Shown: positions 23,503 to 34,673, numbered from the stretch's first letter. The stretch: 64,000 nt of DNA from Enterobacter sp. RHBSTW-00175 (GCF_013927005.1 NZ_CP055930.1:3286001-3350000), one strand, 5' to 3'. Notes: a model not told the origin generated them from the letters alone. A program made the numbers and translations.

Positions 23503-26500
23503 ATGACTATGCTGCATTACAATCGCTCGCAACACTCTGTTTTTGCATTTATTTTTGTCATGCTGTTTTTCTTTGCGGCAACACCTGCTTCCTATGCTCG
23601 CGCAGATAACACCAATGACATTCCCACGCGCGCAGATGTTCAGTCGCAGCTCGATACCCTGAACAAGCAAAAAGATCTGTCGCCGCAAGACAAACTCGTC
23701 CAGCAGGATTTAACCGAAACGCTGGAAACGCTTGATAAAATTGAGCGCGTAAAAGCAGAAACAACCCAGCTTCGCCAGAAGGTTGCCCTGGCGCCGGACA
23801 ATATGCGCAAGGCTACTGAGGCGTTGAATGCATTAAGCGACGTCGACAACGATGATGAAACCCGCAAAACGCTCTCGACGCTGTCGCTGCGTCAGCTTGA
23901 GTCTCGCGTAGCGGATCTGCTGGACGACCTGCAAACCGGTCAGTCCGACCTGGCAACCTACAATAGCCAGCTGGTGTCGCTGCAAACCCAGCCAGAGCGC
24001 GTGCAAAACGCAATGTATTCGGCATCTCAGCAGCTACAGCAAATCCGTAACCGCCTGAATGGGACTACCGTTGGGGAAGGGGCTTTACGTCCCACTCAGC
24101 AAACGCTGCTGCTGTGCCAGCAGTCGCTTCTAAACGCGCAAATCGAACAGCAACGTAAGAGCCTGGAAGGCAATACCGTCTTGCAGGATACGCTGCAAAA
24201 ACAACGCGATTACGTCACCGCAAACATAAACCGTCTTGAGCACCAGCTCCAGCTGTTGCAGGAGGCGGTAAACAGTAAGCGCCTGACGCTCACGGAAAAA
24301 ACAGCGCAGGAGGCTGTTTCGCCAGACGAGACGGCCCGTATTCAGGCCAACCCACTGGTTAAACAGGAGCTGGACGTTAACCATCAGCTCAGCCAGCGCC
24401 TGATTCAGGCGACCGAAAGCGGTAACTCGCTGGTTCAGCAGAACATTAAAGTGAAAAACTGGCTGGACCGCGCGCTCCAGGCGGAACGTAATATTAAAGA
24501 ACAGATTGCCGTACTAAAAGGCAGCCTGTTGTTATCACGCATTTTGTACCAGCAACAGCAGACACTACCGTCCGCGGATGAGCTGGAAGACATGACCAAC
24601 CGCATTGCCGATTTACGTCTGGAGCAATTTGACGTAAACCAGCAGCGCGACACGCTTTTCCAGAGCGACACCTTTGTTGCCAAAGTGGAAGAGGGCCACT
24701 CCAGTGAAGTGAACCCTGAGGTTCACGACGCGCTGTTGCAGGTGGTGGATATGCGCCGCGAGCTGCTCGATCAGCTTAACAAGCAGCTTGGCAACCAGCT
24801 GATGATGGCAATTAACCTGCAAATCAATCAGCAGCAGTTAGTGAGTGTCTCTAAAAATCTTCAGGAAATCCTGACTCAGCAAATTTTCTGGGTAAACAGC
24901 AACAAGCCGATGGACTGGGACTGGATTAAATCCTTCCCTGAAACGCTGAAGGCGCAGATTAAGAGCATGAAAATCACCGTGAACTGGGAGAAAGCCTGGC
25001 CTGCGGTGATGATTGCTTTCCTGGCCGGTTTGCCGTTACTGCTGATTGCGGGGCTGATTCGCTGGCGTCTTGGCTGGCTGAAGCAATACCAGGCGAAGCT
25101 TGCTCAGGAAGTGGGGCAACTGCGCAACGACAGTCAGCTCCACACGCCAAAAGCGATCCTGATTGACCTGATCCGCGCCCTGCCGGTCTGCCTGCTGATC
25201 CTGGCGGCCGGGCTGATTCTGCTTACCATGCAGCTCAATATCAGCGATTTGCTGTGGGCCTTCAGTAAAAAACTGGCACTGTTCTGGCTGGTGTTTGGTG
25301 TGTGCTGGAAAGTGCTGGAAAAAGACGGCGTTGCTGTGCGCCACTTCAATATGCCTGAGAAACTGACCAGCCACTGGCGTCGTCAGATTGTGCGTATCAG
25401 CCTTGCGCTTTTACCGCTGCACTTCTGGTCGGTGGTTTCTGAGCTTTCTCCACTGCATCTGATGGATGATGTACTGGGTCAGTTGGTGATTCTGCTGAAC
25501 CTGCTGCTGATTGCCGTTCTGATGTGGCCGATGTGCCGTGACAGCTGGCGCGATAAAGAGTCCCACAATATTCGTCTGGTCACCATGACGGTACTGGCGA
25601 TTATTCCGCTGGCGCTGATGGTGCTGACCGCAACGGGTTATTTCTATACCACGCTGCGCCTTTCCGGGCGCTGGATTGAAACCGTCTATCTGGTGATCGT
25701 CTGGAACCTGCTGTACCAGACAGTACTGCGTGGTCTGAGCGTGGCGGCTCGCCGTATTGCCTATCGTCGTGCGATCGCGCGTCGTCAGCATCAGGTGAAA
25801 GAGGGGGCCGAAGGCGCAGAACCACAGGAAGAGCCAACCATCGCCCTGGAGCAAGTCAACCAGCAGACGCTGCGTATTACCATGCTGGTCATGGTGTCGC
25901 TGTTCGGGGTGATGTTCTGGGCTATCTGGTCTGATTTAATCACTGTATTTGCGTATCTCGACAGCATCACCCTCTGGCAGTACAACGGTACTGAAGCCGG
26001 GGCTACGGTGATGAAAAGCGTCACAATGGGCAGCCTGCTCTTTGCGCTGGTATCGTCGATGGTCGCCTGGGCGCTGATCCGAAACCTACCGGGGCTGCTC
26101 GAAGTGCTGGTGCTGTCGCGCCTCAAACTGCGTCAGGGGGCATCGTATGCCATTACCACAATCCTGAACTACGTGATCATTATTGTCGGCGCGATGACGG
26201 TCTTTGGCTCGCTTGGTGTTTCGTGGGACAAACTGCAATGGCTGGCCGCGGCGCTCTCGGTTGGTCTGGGCTTTGGCTTGCAGGAGATCTTCGGTAACTT
26301 CGTTTCTGGCCTGATTATCCTGTTCGAACGCCCGGTGCGCATTGGCGACACCGTGACTATCGGGACCTTCTCCGGGACGGTCAGTAAGATCCGAATTCGT
26401 GCCACTACGATAACTGACTTCGATCGTAAAGAGGTGATCATCCCGAACAAAGCGTTCGTGACCGAGCGCCTGATCAACTGGTCACTCTCCGATACGGTCA

Positions 26501-26856
26501 CCCGCGTGGTGATCCGTCTGGGCGTGGCGTATGGATCGGATCTGGATAAAGTGAAAGAGGTTCTGCTGATGGCGGCATCTGAACACCCGAAAGTGATGCA
26601 CGATCCGGCACCGTCGGTATTCTTCACCACCTTTGGCCCGAGCACGCTGGATCACGAACTGCGCTTATACGTGCGTGAACTGCGCGATCGCAGCTACACC
26701 GTGGATGAGCTGAACCGCTCTATCGATCGTCTGTGCCGTGAAAACGACATTAATATCGCCTTCAACCAGCTTGAGGTTCACCTGCGTAATGAAAAAGGTG
26801 ACGAGCATACGGAAGTGAAGCGCGAGATTAAGGGTGATGATCCTACTCCGGCTTAA
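23503..26856 (+). CDS. mscK: Potassium-dependent mechanosensitive channel MscK
   Basis: A 1117-residue large MscS-family channel (also kefA) that opens on membrane stretch, with gating influenced by external K+ and ammonium. A signal peptide (FAFIFVMLFFFAATPASYARA) leads to a long periplasmic helical domain (about residues 35-470) rich in Gln and Leu coiled coil. About eleven membrane helices follow. The MscS-like pore is GLGFGLQEIFGNFVSGLIIL near residue 930, followed by the beta domain VRIGDTVTIGTFSGTVSKIR. The start at 23503 (MTMLHYNRS) aligns with E. coli. Confidence 0.96.
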   Translation: MTMLHYNRSQHSVFAFIFVMLFFFAATPASYARADNTNDIPTRADVQSQLDTLNKQKDLSPQDKLVQQDLTETLETLDKIERVKAETTQLRQKVALAPDNMRKATEALNALSDVDNDDETRKTLSTLSLRQLESRVADLLDDLQTGQSDLATYNSQLVSLQTQPERVQNAMYSASQQLQQIRNRLNGTTVGEGALRPTQQTLLLCQQSLLNAQIEQQRKSLEGNTVLQDTLQKQRDYVTANINRLEHQLQLLQEAVNSKRLTLTEKTAQEAVSPDETARIQANPLVKQELDVNHQLSQRLIQATESGNSLVQQNIKVKNWLDRALQAERNIKEQIAVLKGSLLLSRILYQQQQTLPSADELEDMTNRIADLRLEQFDVNQQRDTLFQSDTFVAKVEEGHSSEVNPEVHDALLQVVDMRRELLDQLNKQLGNQLMMAINLQINQQQLVSVSKNLQEILTQQIFWVNSNKPMDWDWIKSFPETLKAQIKSMKITVNWEKAWPAVMIAFLAGLPLLLIAGLIRWRLGWLKQYQAKLAQEVGQLRNDSQLHTPKAILIDLIRALPVCLLILAAGLILLTMQLNISDLLWAFSKKLALFWLVFGVCWKVLEKDGVAVRHFNMPEKLTSHWRRQIVRISLALLPLHFWSVVSELSPLHLMDDVLGQLVILLNLLLIAVLMWPMCRDSWRDKESHNIRLVTMTVLAIIPLALMVLTATGYFYTTLRLSGRWIETVYLVIVWNLLYQTVLRGLSVAARRIAYRRAIARRQHQVKEGAEGAEPQEEPTIALEQVNQQTLRITMLVMVSLFGVMFWAIWSDLITVFAYLDSITLWQYNGTEAGATVMKSVTMGSLLFALVSSMVAWALIRNLPGLLEVLVLSRLKLRQGASYAITTILNYVIIIVGAMTVFGSLGVSWDKLQWLAAALSVGLGFGLQEIFGNFVSGLIILFERPVRIGDTVTIGTFSGTVSKIRIRATTITDFDRKEVIIPNKAFVTERLINWSLSDTVTRVVIRLGVAYGSDLDKVKEVLLMAASEHPKVMHDPAPSVFFTTFGPSTLDHELRLYVRELRDRSYTVDELNRSIDRLCRENDINIAFNQLEVHLRNEKGDEHTEVKREIKGDDPTPA

Positions 26857-26857
26857 T

Positions 26858-27043
26858 CTATTTTCCCTCTCCCGGCGGGAGAGGGTCAGGGTGAGGGCTA
26901 CAGGCCTTCACCTTTCCCTCAAAATCTCTGCGCACAAGCTCCAGCGCCTTTAGCACCGTTTCCACCGGGATCGCGTGATTCTCCAGCAGCATAATCAAAT
27001 CGACGGCCAGTTTGACCTCATCGGGGGCATTTTCCAGTGACAT
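26858..27043 (-). CDS. rsmS: RsmS (YbaM) with a repeat-encoded C-terminal extension
   Basis: A 61-residue protein. Residues 1-46 ([20 protein letters not shown] ... RRDFEGKV) match E. coli YbaM/RsmS, a small DUF2496 protein reported as a regulator in plant-pathogenic relatives. E. coli YbaM is 53 residues with a charged tail. Here the last 14 residues ([14 protein letters not shown]) are read from a palindromic CCCTCTCCCGG-type intergenic repeat on the reverse strand (26865-26898). The normal end has been replaced by repeat sequence, and the frame now stops one base from the mscK stop. It lies 12 bases after priC in one operon. Confidence 0.88.
   Translation of the reverse strand: MSLENAPDEVKLAVDLIMLLENHAIPVETVLKALELVRRDFEGKVKACSPHPDPLPPGEGK
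26865..26898. repeat. Palindromic CCCTCTCCC-type intergenic repeat, copy 1
   Basis: CCCTCTCCC-GGC-GGGAGAGGG hairpin followed by TCAGGGTGAGGGC. It belongs to the family also seen at 33722-33768, at the IS insertion point 37014-37029/38315-38337, and at 61591-61623. This copy is inside the rsmS reading frame. Confidence 0.85.
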
Positions 27044-27055
27044 TCGCGGATCCTT

Positions 27056-27583
27056 TTAACGGGTCAGGCGTTCGATTACGCGTTCAATTTCCTCTAATGC
27101 CTGTCGGCAGCGGACAATGCGGCCTTCCAGGGCGGTTATTTCTCGCATCAATAATTGCTGCTCTTCCAGCGTTTCGCTGTTGTTCAGGCGTACTTCACGC
27201 TCGCGCTTCATCTCAAACAGGCGGCGCTCAAATTCCTGGTTCTCCAGCCGTTTGCGCTGCCACTTGCTAAGACCCGGCGACGGGCTATCCCACGCTCGCA
27301 ACGGCCAGGCGATAATTTCACGGTGCAGGGCGGTTATCTGTTCGGTGAGATGTTCAGCCAGCCACGCCACTTGCTCCTGCTGCTCGCTCTGTACCGCATG
27401 ACGCAATTCGTCAAGATTGGTCTGCACTTCGGCAAGATAATCCTGAATTAACGTACTGCGGGTGCGGAAAAGCTGCCGGTCAAAGCGCGGTTTTAGCGTA
27501 GCGTGTCCCATTAGCGGTGTGGCTTGCGCGCGCAGGGCAATGAGCTGATTTTGCAGCGTCTCCAGAAGCAAGGCTGTTTTCAA
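27056..27583 (-). CDS. priC: Primosomal replication protein PriC
   Basis: A 175-residue protein that helps reload DnaB at stalled forks through the PriC restart pathway. It is helical and highly charged, with the conserved core FDRQLFRTRSTLIQDYLAEV and the basic ssDNA/SSB-binding stretch PGLSKWQRKRLENQEFERRL. A C-terminal coiled coil is rich in Glu and Arg. It is transcribed with rsmS and divergently from ybaN, with about 50 bp between the start codons. Confidence 0.94.
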   Translation of the reverse strand: MKTALLLETLQNQLIALRAQATPLMGHATLKPRFDRQLFRTRSTLIQDYLAEVQTNLDELRHAVQSEQQEQVAWLAEHLTEQITALHREIIAWPLRAWDSPSPGLSKWQRKRLENQEFERRLFEMKREREVRLNNSETLEEQQLLMREITALEGRIVRCRQALEEIERVIERLTR

Positions 27584-27633
27584 TGCGCTCTCCAGTGGTA
27601 AAGTAGCCGTTCAGTTTGATAACGATTCGCATT

Positions 27634-28011
27634 ATGAAGCGTACTATTCTAATCATCATTGGCTGGCTCGCGGTAGTACTTGGCACACTGGGCGTCGTTT
27701 TACCGCTCCTGCCAACCACGCCCTTTATTCTGCTGGCGGCCTGGTGCTTCGCCCGCTCTTCACCACGCTTTCACCACTGGCTGCTGTATCGCTCATGGTT
27801 TGGCGGTTATCTGCGCCACTGGCAGAAACATCGTGCGATGCCGCCTGGTGCAAAGCCACGGGCGATTGCCGTTATTCTGTTAACCTTTGCCATCTCATTA
27901 TGGCTGGTGAAAATGATGTGGGTGCGGATCCTGTTGCTGGTGATCCTGACTTGCCTGCTCATCTTTATGTGGCGGATCCCGGTGGTTGATGAAAAGCAAC
28001 AAAAGCACTGA
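27634..28011 (+). CDS. ybaN: DUF454 inner-membrane protein YbaN
   Basis: A 125-residue membrane protein of unknown function. It has the family signature GTLGVVLPLLPTTPFILLAA and a CFARSSPRFHHWLL motif near residue 40, with C-terminal helices (AVILLTFAISLWLVKMMWVR). MKRTILIIIGW at 27634 matches the E. coli start; the ATG at 27616 is less likely. Confidence 0.92.
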   Translation: MKRTILIIIGWLAVVLGTLGVVLPLLPTTPFILLAAWCFARSSPRFHHWLLYRSWFGGYLRHWQKHRAMPPGAKPRAIAVILLTFAISLWLVKMMWVRILLLVILTCLLIFMWRIPVVDEKQQKH

Positions 28012-28164
28012 TGCCTTATAATGTCTGTTGCAATTATCTTGCGTAGCCAGTAAATTCGAGCGTTTTCGAGCACAGGTACGCCTGGTTAAAGGTTAAACAA
28101 TTGTTACCTTTGCCAACTTCCTACGCGCACTGTGAGTAACACTGTTTTATTTGGGCACAAACCG

Positions 28165-28716
28165 ATGACCGCAACTGCACAGCAGCTTGAATATCTGAAA
28201 AACAGCATCAAAAGCATCCAGGATTATCCAAAGCCTGGCATTCTTTTCCGTGATGTCACCAGCTTGCTGGAAGACCCGAAAGCGTACGCGCTCAGCATTG
28301 AACTGCTGGTTGAGCGTTATAAGAACGCCGGGATCACCAAAGTAGTAGGTACTGAAGCCCGTGGCTTCCTGTTTGGCGCACCGGTTGCGCTGGCGATGGG
28401 TGTTGGCTTTGTGCCGGTGCGTAAACCGCGCAAACTGCCACGCGAAACCATTGCAGAAAGTTATGAGCTGGAATACGGCACCGATCAGCTGGAAATCCAC
28501 GTTGATGCGATCGAACCTGGCGACAAAGTGCTGGTGGTGGACGATCTGCTGGCGACTGGCGGCACGATTGAAGCGACAGCGAAATTGATCCGCCGTCTGG
28601 GTGGTGAAGTGACTGATGCCGCATTCATCATTAACCTGTTCGATCTGGGCGGCGAGCAGCGCCTGGAAAAACAAGGTATTACCATCTACAGCCTGGTGCC
28701 ATTCCCGGGTCACTGA
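28165..28716 (+). CDS. apt: Adenine phosphoribosyltransferase
   Basis: A 183-residue purine salvage enzyme: adenine + PRPP gives AMP. The PRPP-binding motif [13 protein letters not shown] is at about residues 123-135, and the flexible loop and adenine-binding segments ([16 protein letters not shown]) are intact. It is near identical to E. coli Apt, starting [13 protein letters not shown] at 28165. Confidence 0.97.
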   Translation: MTATAQQLEYLKNSIKSIQDYPKPGILFRDVTSLLEDPKAYALSIELLVERYKNAGITKVVGTEARGFLFGAPVALAMGVGFVPVRKPRKLPRETIAESYELEYGTDQLEIHVDAIEPGDKVLVVDDLLATGGTIEATAKLIRRLGGEVTDAAFIINLFDLGGEQRLEKQGITIYSLVPFPGH

Positions 28717-28725
28717 TCCCGATAG

Positions 28726-28756
28726 TCACAACCTCGCTCAATGGGTGAGGTTGTGA
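28726..28756 (+). terminator. Hairpin between apt and dnaX
   Basis: TCACAACCTC (28726-28735) pairs with GAGGTTGTGA (28747-28756) around an 11-base loop. There is no T-run after it, so it is more likely an attenuating or RNA-end-protecting hairpin than a full stop. Confidence 0.5.
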
Positions 28757-28804
28757 TAGCATTCCCCTCCATAAATTCACCTTCCAGCGTTGCAGAGCCT
28801 GCCC

Positions 28805-30733
28805 ATGAGTTATCAGGTGTTAGCCCGTAAATGGCGACCACAAACCTTTGCTGACGTTGTCGGTCAGGAACATGTGCTGACGGCCCTGGCGAATGGCTTG
28901 TCGCTAGGTCGCATCCATCACGCCTATCTATTCTCCGGCACCCGTGGCGTCGGTAAAACCTCTATTGCCCGTTTGCTGGCAAAAGGTCTGAACTGCGAAA
29001 CCGGGATCACCGCGACACCCTGTGGCGTGTGTGATAACTGCCGTGAAATCGAGCAAGGCCGTTTTGTCGATCTGATTGAGATTGATGCCGCCTCGCGCAC
29101 CAAAGTCGAAGATACCCGCGACCTGCTGGATAACGTCCAGTATGCACCGGCGCGCGGGCGCTTTAAGGTCTACCTGATCGATGAAGTGCACATGTTGTCG
29201 CGCCACAGCTTCAACGCCCTGCTGAAAACGCTGGAAGAACCGCCTGCGCATGTGAAATTCCTGCTGGCGACCACCGATCCGCAAAAGCTGCCGGTGACGA
29301 TTTTGTCACGCTGCCTGCAATTCCATCTTAAGGCGCTGGACGTTGAACAGATCCGCGCTCAGCTTGAGCACATTCTCGATGAAGAGAAGATTGTCCATGA
29401 GCCTCGTGCCCTGCAACTGCTGGCGCGCGCGGCAGACGGCAGCCTTCGCGACGCGCTAAGCCTTACCGATCAGGCCATCGCCAGCGGTGACGGTAAACTC
29501 TCGACCGATGCAGTCAGCACCATGCTCGGTACGCTGGACGATGACCAGGCGCTGTCGCTGATTGAAGCGATGATCGCTGCCAATGGCGAGCGTGTGATGT
29601 CGCTGGTCAACGCGGCGGCTGCGCGCGGCGTTGAGTGGGAAGGGCTGCTGGTTGAAATGCTCAGCCTGCTGCACCGCGTGGCGATGCTGCAACTCTCTCC
29701 ATCGGCCATTGGCGCTGATATGGCGGCGATAGAGCAGCGGATGCGTGAACTTGCTCGCACCGTGCCGCCAACCGATGTGCAGTTGTACTACCAGACACTG
29801 CTGATCGGCCGCAAAGAGTTGCCTTTTGCACCCGACCGCCGTATGGGCGTTGAGATGACCCTGCTGCGCGCGCTGGCGTTCCACCCGCGGATGCCCCTGC
29901 CGGAGCCGGAAGTCCCGCAACAGTCCTTTGCCCCGGTCGCACCCACGGCAGTAATGTCACCACAGCAGGTGCCACCGCAACCGACACCGCCGCCACAGCA
30001 AAATGTGCCGCTGTCGGATGCCACCAGTTCGGTGCTTGCCGCACGAAGCCAGTTGCAACGTGCGCAGGGAGCAACCAAACCAAAAAAGAGTGAACCGGCA
30101 GCGCCAGGCAGAGCGCGGCCGGTAAATAACGCCGCGCTTGAACGACTGGCTTCGGTAACGGAGCGCGTGCAGTCGCGCCCTGCACCGTCCGCGCTTGAGC
30201 AAAAAGCCCCGGTGAAGGAAGAGGCTTATCGCTGGAAAGCGACCACGATTATCGAAACGGTAAAAGAAGAGGTCGCGACCCCGAAGGCGCTGAAAAAGGC
30301 GCTGGAACATGAAAAAACGCCGGAGCTGGCGGCGAAACTGGCCGAAGAATCTATTGAGCGCGATGCCTGGGCGGCAGAAGTCAGTAAATTACAGCTGCCG
30401 AAGCTAGTGGAGCAGGTGGCGCTTAATGCCTGGAAAGAGCAGGACGGTAATCAGGTTCGCCTGCATCTGCGTTCAGGGCAGCGGCATCTGAATTCCTCGG
30501 GTGCGCAAAAAGTGCTGGCTGAGGCGCTCGCCACATTACAGGGTTCGCCGGTTGAATTGACTATCATTGAAGATGATAATCCGGCGGTGCGAACGCCACT
30601 TGAGTGGCGACAGGCTATTTATGAAGAAAAGCTCGCGCAGGCGCGTGAGTCGATTATTGCGGATAACAACATCCAGACCCTGCGTCGGTTCTTCGACGCC
30701 GATCTGGATGAAGAAAGTATTCGCCCCATTTGA
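28805..30733 (+). CDS. dnaX: DNA polymerase III subunits tau (full length) and gamma (frameshift product)
   Basis: The full 642-residue product is tau, which ties the clamp loader to the polymerase cores and DnaB. Domain I has Walker A GTRGVGKTS, a zinc site with four cysteines in CETGITATPCGVCDNC, and DEVHMLSRHSFNALLKTLEE. Domain III ends near residue 370, then comes a proline/glutamine-rich linker, then the tau-specific C-terminus. A -1 frameshift at A-AAA-AAG (30082-30088) yields the shorter gamma: after Lys428 one Glu is added before TGA at 30091-30093, giving about 429 residues. The start at 28805 (MSYQVLARKW) follows E. coli. Confidence 0.97.
   Translation: MSYQVLARKWRPQTFADVVGQEHVLTALANGLSLGRIHHAYLFSGTRGVGKTSIARLLAKGLNCETGITATPCGVCDNCREIEQGRFVDLIEIDAASRTKVEDTRDLLDNVQYAPARGRFKVYLIDEVHMLSRHSFNALLKTLEEPPAHVKFLLATTDPQKLPVTILSRCLQFHLKALDVEQIRAQLEHILDEEKIVHEPRALQLLARAADGSLRDALSLTDQAIASGDGKLSTDAVSTMLGTLDDDQALSLIEAMIAANGERVMSLVNAAAARGVEWEGLLVEMLSLLHRVAMLQLSPSAIGADMAAIEQRMRELARTVPPTDVQLYYQTLLIGRKELPFAPDRRMGVEMTLLRALAFHPRMPLPEPEVPQQSFAPVAPTAVMSPQQVPPQPTPPPQQNVPLSDATSSVLAARSQLQRAQGATKPKKSEPAAPGRARPVNNAALERLASVTERVQSRPAPSALEQKAPVKEEAYRWKATTIIETVKEEVATPKALKKALEHEKTPELAAKLAEESIERDAWAAEVSKLQLPKLVEQVALNAWKEQDGNQVRLHLRSGQRHLNSSGAQKVLAEALATLQGSPVELTIIEDDNPAVRTPLEWRQAIYEEKLAQARESIIADNNIQTLRRFFDADLDEESIRPI
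30066..30123 (+). promoter_or_regulatory. dnaX programmed -1 frameshift signal
   Basis: The three known parts are present: an internal Shine-Dalgarno-like AGGGAG (30066-30071) about 10 bases upstream, the slippery A-AAA-AAG (30082-30088), and a downstream GC-rich stem formed by ACCGGC (30094-30099) with GCCGGT (30118-30123). The -1 reading gives GAG then TGA. Confidence 0.9.
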
Positions 30734-30745
30734 TCGTGAGTCTGA

Positions 30746-31119
<374 letters not shown>

Positions 31120-31120
<1 letters not shown>

Positions 31121-31725
31121 TGCAAACCAGTCCGCTGCTCACGCAGTTAATGGAAGCACTGCGCTGCCTGCCGGGCGTTGGCCCAAAGTCGGCGCAGCGC
31201 ATGGCGTTCACGCTCTTACAGCGCGACCGCAGCGGCGGGATGCGCCTGGCGCAGGCTTTGACCCGCGCCATGTCAGAAATTGGTCATTGTGCGGATTGCC
31301 GTACGTTTACCGAGCAGGACGTCTGTAACATCTGTTCGAACCCGCGTCGTCAGGAAAACGGTCAGATTTGCGTGGTGGAGACTCCGGCGGACATCTACGC
31401 TATCGAACAAACCGGGCAGTTTTCTGGGCGCTATTTCGTGCTGATGGGGCATCTCTCTCCGCTGGATGGTATTGGCCCGGATGATATCGGTCTTGACCGC
31501 CTTGAACAGCGTCTTAAGTCCGAAACGATCAACGAGGTGATCCTCGCCACCAACCCAACGGTGGAAGGGGAGGCAACGGCCAACTACATCGCCGAGCTGT
31601 GCGCAGAGGCAGGCGTTGACGCCAGCCGTATCGCCCACGGCGTACCGGTTGGTGGCGAGCTGGAAATGGTCGACGGCACCACGCTGTCGCACTCTCTGGC
31701 CGGGCGTCACAAGATTACTTTCTGA
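31120..31725 (+). CDS. recR: Recombination mediator RecR
   Basis: A 201-residue protein that works with RecF and RecO to load RecA at gapped DNA. The N-terminal helix-hairpin-helix ([17 protein letters not shown]) is followed by a C4 zinc finger ([17 protein letters not shown]), a Toprim domain ([19 protein letters not shown]) and the C-terminal [18 protein letters not shown]. All are typical of the family. Confidence 0.97.
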
Positions 31726-31730
31726 ACAAA

Positions 31731-31754
31731 CGGAGGCTGCGTTCGTGGCCTCCG
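31731..31754 (+). terminator. Hairpin after recR
   Basis: A 7-bp perfect stem CGGAGGC (31731-31737)/GCCTCCG (31748-31754) with a 10-base loop, directly abutting the -35 of the htpG heat-shock promoter. There is no long T-run, so termination is probably partial. Confidence 0.5.
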
Positions 31755-31781
31755 CTTGAAAACTCTCTCCTTTATCCCCAT
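31755..31781 (+). promoter_or_regulatory. Sigma-32 heat-shock promoter of htpG
   Basis: CTTGAAA (31755-31761), a 14-bp spacer and CCCCAT (31776-31781) match the sigma-32 consensus exactly in both boxes. The site is about 55 bp upstream of the htpG start. Confidence 0.9.
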
Positions 31782-31835
31782 CTCTCACTCAACGTTTTAA
31801 AACCCCATTAAATGGCATTGTTGAGGTCGACTTAG

Positions 31836-33710
31836 ATGAAAGGACAAGAAACCCGTGGTTTCCAGTCAGAAGTAAAACAGCTTCTGCATCTGATGATCCA
31901 TTCCCTTTATTCCAATAAAGAAATCTTCCTGCGTGAGCTGATTTCCAACGCCTCCGATGCGGCGGATAAGCTGCGTTTCCGCGCGCTGTCTAACCCGGAT
32001 CTGTATGAAGGCGACGGCGATCTTCGTGTGCGTGTCTCTTTTAATCAAGAGAACCGCACGCTGACCATCGCCGATAACGGCATTGGTATGACCCGTGATG
32101 AAGTCATTGACCATCTCGGCACCATCGCTAAATCAGGCACCAAAGCATTCCTGCAATCCATGGGCTCAGACCAGGCTAAAGACAGCCAGCTGATTGGTCA
32201 GTTTGGTGTGGGCTTCTACTCTGCATTTATCGTGGCGGACAAAGTGACCGTTCGCACCCGTGCTGCGGGTGAGAGCGCTGAAAACGGCGTGTTCTGGGAA
32301 TCCCAGGGTGAAGGCGAATACACCGTTGCGGATATCACCAAAGCGGATCGCGGGACTGAGATCACCCTGCACCTGCGTGAAGGCGAAGACGATTTCCTGA
32401 ACGACTGGCGCGTACGTTCGATCATCAGCAAGTATTCCGACCATATCGCGCTGCCGGTTGAGATCGAAAAACAGGAAGAGAACGACGGCGAAACCGTAGT
32501 TTCCTGGGAGAAGATCAACAAGGCGCAGGCACTGTGGACGCGCAACAAGTCTGAAATCAAAGACGAAGAGTACAACGAATTCTACAAACACATTGCCCAC
32601 GACTTCACTGACCCGCTGACCTGGAGCCACAACCGTGTGGAAGGTAAGCAGGAGTACACCAGCCTGCTGTATATCCCGGCGCAGGCTCCGTGGGACATGT
32701 GGAACCGCGATCACAAGCACGGCCTGAAGCTGTACGTCCAGCGCGTGTTTATCATGGATGAAGCCGAGCAGTTCATGCCGAACTACCTGCGCTTTACGCG
32801 CGGGCTTATCGACTCTAACGATCTGCCGCTGAACGTCTCCCGTGAAATCTTGCAGGACAGCACCGTCACCCGTAACCTGCGTAACGCGCTGACCAAACGT
32901 ACATTGCAGATGCTGGAAAAACTGGCGAAAGACGATGCTGAAAAATACCAGACCTTCTGGAAACAGTTCGGCCTGGTGCTGAAAGAAGGCCCGGCGGAAG
33001 ATTCCGGTAATATCGAAGCCATTGCTAAACTGCTGCGCTTTGCCTCCACGCATACTGATTCTTCAGCACAGACTGTGTCGCTGGAAGAGTACGTATCACG
33101 CATGAAGGAAGGGCAGGAAAAGATTTACTACATCACTGCCGACAGCTATGCCGCAGCGAAGAGCAGCCCGCACCTGGAACTGCTGCGTAAGAAAGGCATC
33201 GAAGTACTGCTGCTTTCCGACCGCATCGACGAATGGATGATGAACTACCTCACCGAGTTCGCCGGCAAAACCTTCCAGTCCGTTGCCAAAGCCGATGAAT
33301 CCATCGACAAGCTGGCAGATGAAGTGGATGAAACCGCGAAAGAAGCTGAAAAAGCGCTGGAGCCGTTCGTTGAGCGCGTGAAAACTCTGCTGGGCGACCG
33401 TGTGAAAGAGGTGCGTTTCACGCATCGTCTGACCGACACTCCGGCGATTGTCACCACCGATGCCGACGAAATGGGCACCCAGATGGCAAAACTGTTCGCT
33501 GCAGCGGGCCAGGCGATGCCTGAAGTGAAATATATCTTCGAGCTGAACCCGGATCACCCGCTGGTAAAACGCGCGGCAGATACTCAGGACGAAAGCCTGT
33601 TTGCCGAGTGGGTTGAACTGCTGCTGGACCAGTCTCTGCTGGCCGAACGCGGTACGCTGGAAGATCCTAACCTCTTCATTAAACGTGTGAATGCGCTGCT
33701 GCTGGCGTAA
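31836..33710 (+). CDS. htpG: Hsp90-family chaperone HtpG
   Basis: A 624-residue cytosolic chaperone. The GHKL ATPase domain at the N-terminus carries [26 protein letters not shown] and [17 protein letters not shown]. The middle domain has the catalytic-loop Arg region ([13 protein letters not shown]), and the C-terminal dimerisation domain ends [17 protein letters not shown]. The length matches E. coli (624). It has its own sigma-32 promoter and is followed by a long perfect palindrome. Confidence 0.98.
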   Translation: MKGQETRGFQSEVKQLLHLMIHSLYSNKEIFLRELISNASDAADKLRFRALSNPDLYEGDGDLRVRVSFNQENRTLTIADNGIGMTRDEVIDHLGTIAKSGTKAFLQSMGSDQAKDSQLIGQFGVGFYSAFIVADKVTVRTRAAGESAENGVFWESQGEGEYTVADITKADRGTEITLHLREGEDDFLNDWRVRSIISKYSDHIALPVEIEKQEENDGETVVSWEKINKAQALWTRNKSEIKDEEYNEFYKHIAHDFTDPLTWSHNRVEGKQEYTSLLYIPAQAPWDMWNRDHKHGLKLYVQRVFIMDEAEQFMPNYLRFTRGLIDSNDLPLNVSREILQDSTVTRNLRNALTKRTLQMLEKLAKDDAEKYQTFWKQFGLVLKEGPAEDSGNIEAIAKLLRFASTHTDSSAQTVSLEEYVSRMKEGQEKIYYITADSYAAAKSSPHLELLRKKGIEVLLLSDRIDEWMMNYLTEFAGKTFQSVAKADESIDKLADEVDETAKEAEKALEPFVERVKTLLGDRVKEVRFTHRLTDTPAIVTTDADEMGTQMAKLFAAAGQAMPEVKYIFELNPDHPLVKRAADTQDESLFAEWVELLLDQSLLAERGTLEDPNLFIKRVNALLLA

Positions 33711-33721
33711 CTGACCACCTA

Positions 33722-33768
33722 CCCCTCACCCTGCCCTCTCCCCAAAGGGGAGAGGGCAGGGTGAGGGG
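33722..33768. repeat. Palindromic intergenic repeat, copy 2 (22-bp perfect stem)
   Basis: The left arm at 33722-33743 (CCCCTCACCCTGCCC... to ...TCCCC) and the right arm at 33747-33768 are perfect reverse complements with an AAA loop. It lies between htpG and adk and is the most complete member of the family. Confidence 0.92.
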
Positions 33769-33871
33769 GAATCAATCGCACTAACCCAAATATTCTCCCC
33801 CATTAACCGTTTCAGCCGTCCCGCCTTCCTTGAGCCACGTCCGTTCTGGTGGTATTGTTTAGCGCTTTTGA

Positions 33872-34549
<678 letters not shown>

Positions 34550-34559
34550 TCGCACCTCT

Positions 34560-34581
34560 CTCACCCGGATCCCCGGGTGAG
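34560..34581 (+). terminator. Hairpin after adk
   Basis: A 9-bp stem CTCACCCGG/CCGGGTGAG with loop ATCC, 11 bases after the adk stop. The following bases are A-rich then T-containing, so it is a moderate terminator. Confidence 0.6.
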
Positions 34582-34673
34582 AAAAATTCTCATTTTATCT
34601 ATCACAGCAATGGGTTTCGTTTAAACGCATTTCCGCTACAATTGACAACCATTCAAATGGTTAAGAGGCGTGA

